DNA of 64,000 bases, taken from positions 496,001 through 560,000 of the forward strand of contig JAUIHT010000001.1 in NCBI GenBank assembly GCA_030432235.1, written 5' to 3'. This stretch comes from Verrucomicrobiia bacterium (GTDB lineage: Bacteria; Verrucomicrobiota; Verrucomicrobiia; Opitutales; Cerasicoccaceae). This document shows, one piece after another, positions 62,717 to 64,000 of this stretch. Within the stretch, counting starts at the first letter, position 1; each line of letters starts with the position of its first letter. Position numbers and translations under genes: made by a program. The notes under the pieces are model-generated. The model ran no database searches. It was not told the origin of the DNA and saw nothing but the letters and a program-made list of their open reading frames with translations.

Positions 62717-64000
62717 CTAGAGCGTTTCTTCCACCACGACCCGGTAAAAGACTGCGCTATCGCCCGGTTCTGCTAAAGCCGCGACTTGTTCGGTAATGTC
62801 TCCTTCGAAGTCTACGCCGTCGAGCACTTGCCAGCTATCCGGGTCGGCAATGTCATGGGTCCACTCGACATGAAAGCTGCAATCCGCACTGTGAGGACCG
62901 TAGTGCAAGCGCGTCACGCCTGATTCGGTAGTGAGCCATGTGTGGAGGCGTTCCTGGCTACTGACCCAGCTAGTGCCAAGCCGCCTCTCAAGCGCATCCG
63001 GCCAGCCGTCACCATCCGCATCTCCAGGTGAGCCATAGAGCGCCTGCGAAGGGTAACCCATCCAAGTCGGCGCGGTAAAGCCGCTGGCGCCTGCGTAGAA
63101 ATAGACGGTGAAGCCGTCGGCTACTTTATAAAATGGGCTAAAGCCTAAAACCATGGGAGCATTACCCTCAAAAATAACGAAGGCGAGTATGTCGCAATCA
63201 CTAATCATGCCACTTCCTATATAGATTACACTTGCAGGTATTGAGAGGCTGTCGAGAGAGTCGCAATTGTTGAAAGCATTGCTTGAAATGTAAGCGATGC
63301 CGTTGCCAAGAGTGACTTTTTCCAGTGAAGCACAGTTTTCAAATGCTGAAGGCCCGATGTTGGTGACACTTTCGGGGACGATAAAGCTGGTAGTCGATTT
63401 AGCGACGGGATATGCGAGCAACTGAGTCAGGTTTTTGTTGTATAGTATACCATCTTGGCTGGCGTAAGAAGTATTCCCTATGGCTACTTCGAAACTGCTG
63501 AGTGAAGTGCAGCCGCTAAATGTTGAATATCCAATGCTTGTGACGCTGTCCGGAATGCTAATTGTCGTGAGAGAATTGCAGTCTCTAAAGGCATCGTGAC
63601 CGATGGTAGTGACGCCGTTCTCGATGATGACACTGCTGAGAGAATTGCAACCACTGAAAGCGCTATAATCGATACTAGTGACGCTATCGGGAATTACTAA
63701 AGTAGTGAGTGAACTGCAGCCATTGAAGGCGTCGTAACCGATACTAGTTACGCTGTTTCCGATGGTGACGCTGGTTAGGGAAGCATTATTGAAAAATGCT
63801 CCATAACCGATACTGATGACACTGTCGGGAATGGTAATTTCGGTAATTGCGCTGCACTGATAAAATGCATGATTGCCAATGCTTGTAACGCTGTTACCCA
63901 TTATTACATTACTGAGAGAACTGCAGCCACTAAAGGCACTATATTCGATACTCGTGACGCTGTCAGGGATGACAATAGAGGTGAGTAAAGTGCAGCCACT
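62717..64000 (-). CDS. BspA-type leucine-rich-repeat surface protein, 3' part
   Basis: An open frame that runs through the window edge, so the N terminus and signal peptide are missing. At least 427 residues are visible. About eleven tandem 23-residue LRR_5 (BspA/TpLRR) units read like SLTSVTIGNSVTSIGYDAF and SLTTISIPDSVTSIG; the matching 69-bp DNA repeats are visible. A Ca-binding-like GDADGDGWPDALERRLGTS segment follows, then a domain ending in VFYRVVVEETL, as in other verrucomicrobial surface proteins. It likely binds host or polysaccharide partners outside the cell. Confidence 0.87.
   Translation of the reverse strand, partial: SGCTLLTSIVIPDSVTSIEYSAFSGCSSLSNVIMGNSVTSIGNHAFYQCSAITEITIPDSVISIGYGAFFNNASLTSVTIGNSVTSIGYDAFNGCSSLTTLVIPDSVTSIDYSAFSGCNSLSSVIIENGVTTIGHDAFRDCNSLTTISIPDSVTSIGYSTFSGCTSLSSFEVAIGNTSYASQDGILYNKNLTQLLAYPVAKSTTSFIVPESVTNIGPSAFENCASLEKVTLGNGIAYISSNAFNNCDSLDSLSIPASVIYIGSGMISDCDILAFVIFEGNAPMVLGFSPFYKVADGFTVYFYAGASGFTAPTWMGYPSQALYGSPGDADGDGWPDALERRLGTSWVSSQERLHTWLTTESGVTRLHYGPHSADCSFHVEWTHDIADPDSWQVLDGVDFEGDITEQVAALAEPGDSAVFYRVVVEETL

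Noticed and set aside
63000-64000. Tandem DNA repeats as a non-coding array
   Set aside because: The 69-bp period is explained by leucine-rich repeats in one continuous reading frame.

Overview
The window looks like chromosomal DNA of a GC-rich (about 60% by eye) Verrucomicrobiota bacterium, most likely class Opitutae (Puniceicoccales or Cerasicoccales). The clues are a PEP-CTERM sorting-domain protein, a TIGR02597-type secreted protein, secreted proteins with a tryptophan-rich module, a eukaryotic-type (GSII) glutamine synthetase, a type-3 prolyl-tRNA synthetase, weak Shine-Dalgarno sequences and frequent GTG/TTG starts. No phage, plasmid, rRNA, tRNA or CRISPR locus was seen. The taxonomic call is an inference from gene content.

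Layout. 1-9.7 kb: housekeeping (J-domain chaperone, HPr, HD hydrolase, dus, bifunctional nuclease, ruvC, RluB-type pseudouridine synthase, an AbrB/PIN toxin-antitoxin pair, folD). 9.7-15 kb: a response-regulator/kinase protein coupled to proC, then hldD, panD and a phosphodiester glycosidase. 14-18.7 kb, minus strand: polyprenyl synthase, ECF sigma factor, putative anti-sigma factor, an HtrA-like protein with all three catalytic residues replaced, and a one-helix membrane protein. 18.8-27 kb: CPBP protease, EamA transporter, LOG protein, pseudopilin, SDR, glutamate decarboxylase, unknown proteins and a decayed 21-bp repeat tract. 27.4-35 kb: overlapping plus-strand genes for a TVP38 protein, a 1,512-residue AsmA-like protein, menC and menE. 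35-45 kb: GSCFA and SGNH proteins, proS, a GxxExxY nuclease gene between two copies of one hairpin, flavin disulfide oxidoreductase, transglutaminase, GNAT-nitrilase, glnA with a sigma-54-type promoter, and a tiny kinase-like protein. 45-48.2 kb: a secreted-protein operon (TIGR02597, PEP-CTERM, PEP-CTERM paralogue with a swapped C terminus). 48.4-64 kb: ppk2, zwf, yraN, HutW-like radical SAM protein, carA, ilvB with a leader-peptide attenuator, a GH64-like secreted protein, hicBA, trkA-trkH and the end of a BspA-type leucine-rich-repeat surface protein.

Three things stand out. First, ilvB is preceded by a 25-codon reading frame rich in valine codons, an 8-bp antiterminator pairing and a strong intrinsic terminator, which is a complete amino-acid attenuator. 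Second, many intergenic gaps are filled by long hairpins built from degenerate words of 7, 8 or 9 bases. The hairpins differ in sequence but share one architecture, and two copies of one bracket a PD-(D/E)XK-type GxxExxY gene, which suggests a REP/RAYT-like relationship between nuclease and palindrome. Third, four promoters place the -10 box only 7-11 bases before the start codon, implying leaderless or nearly leaderless mRNAs.
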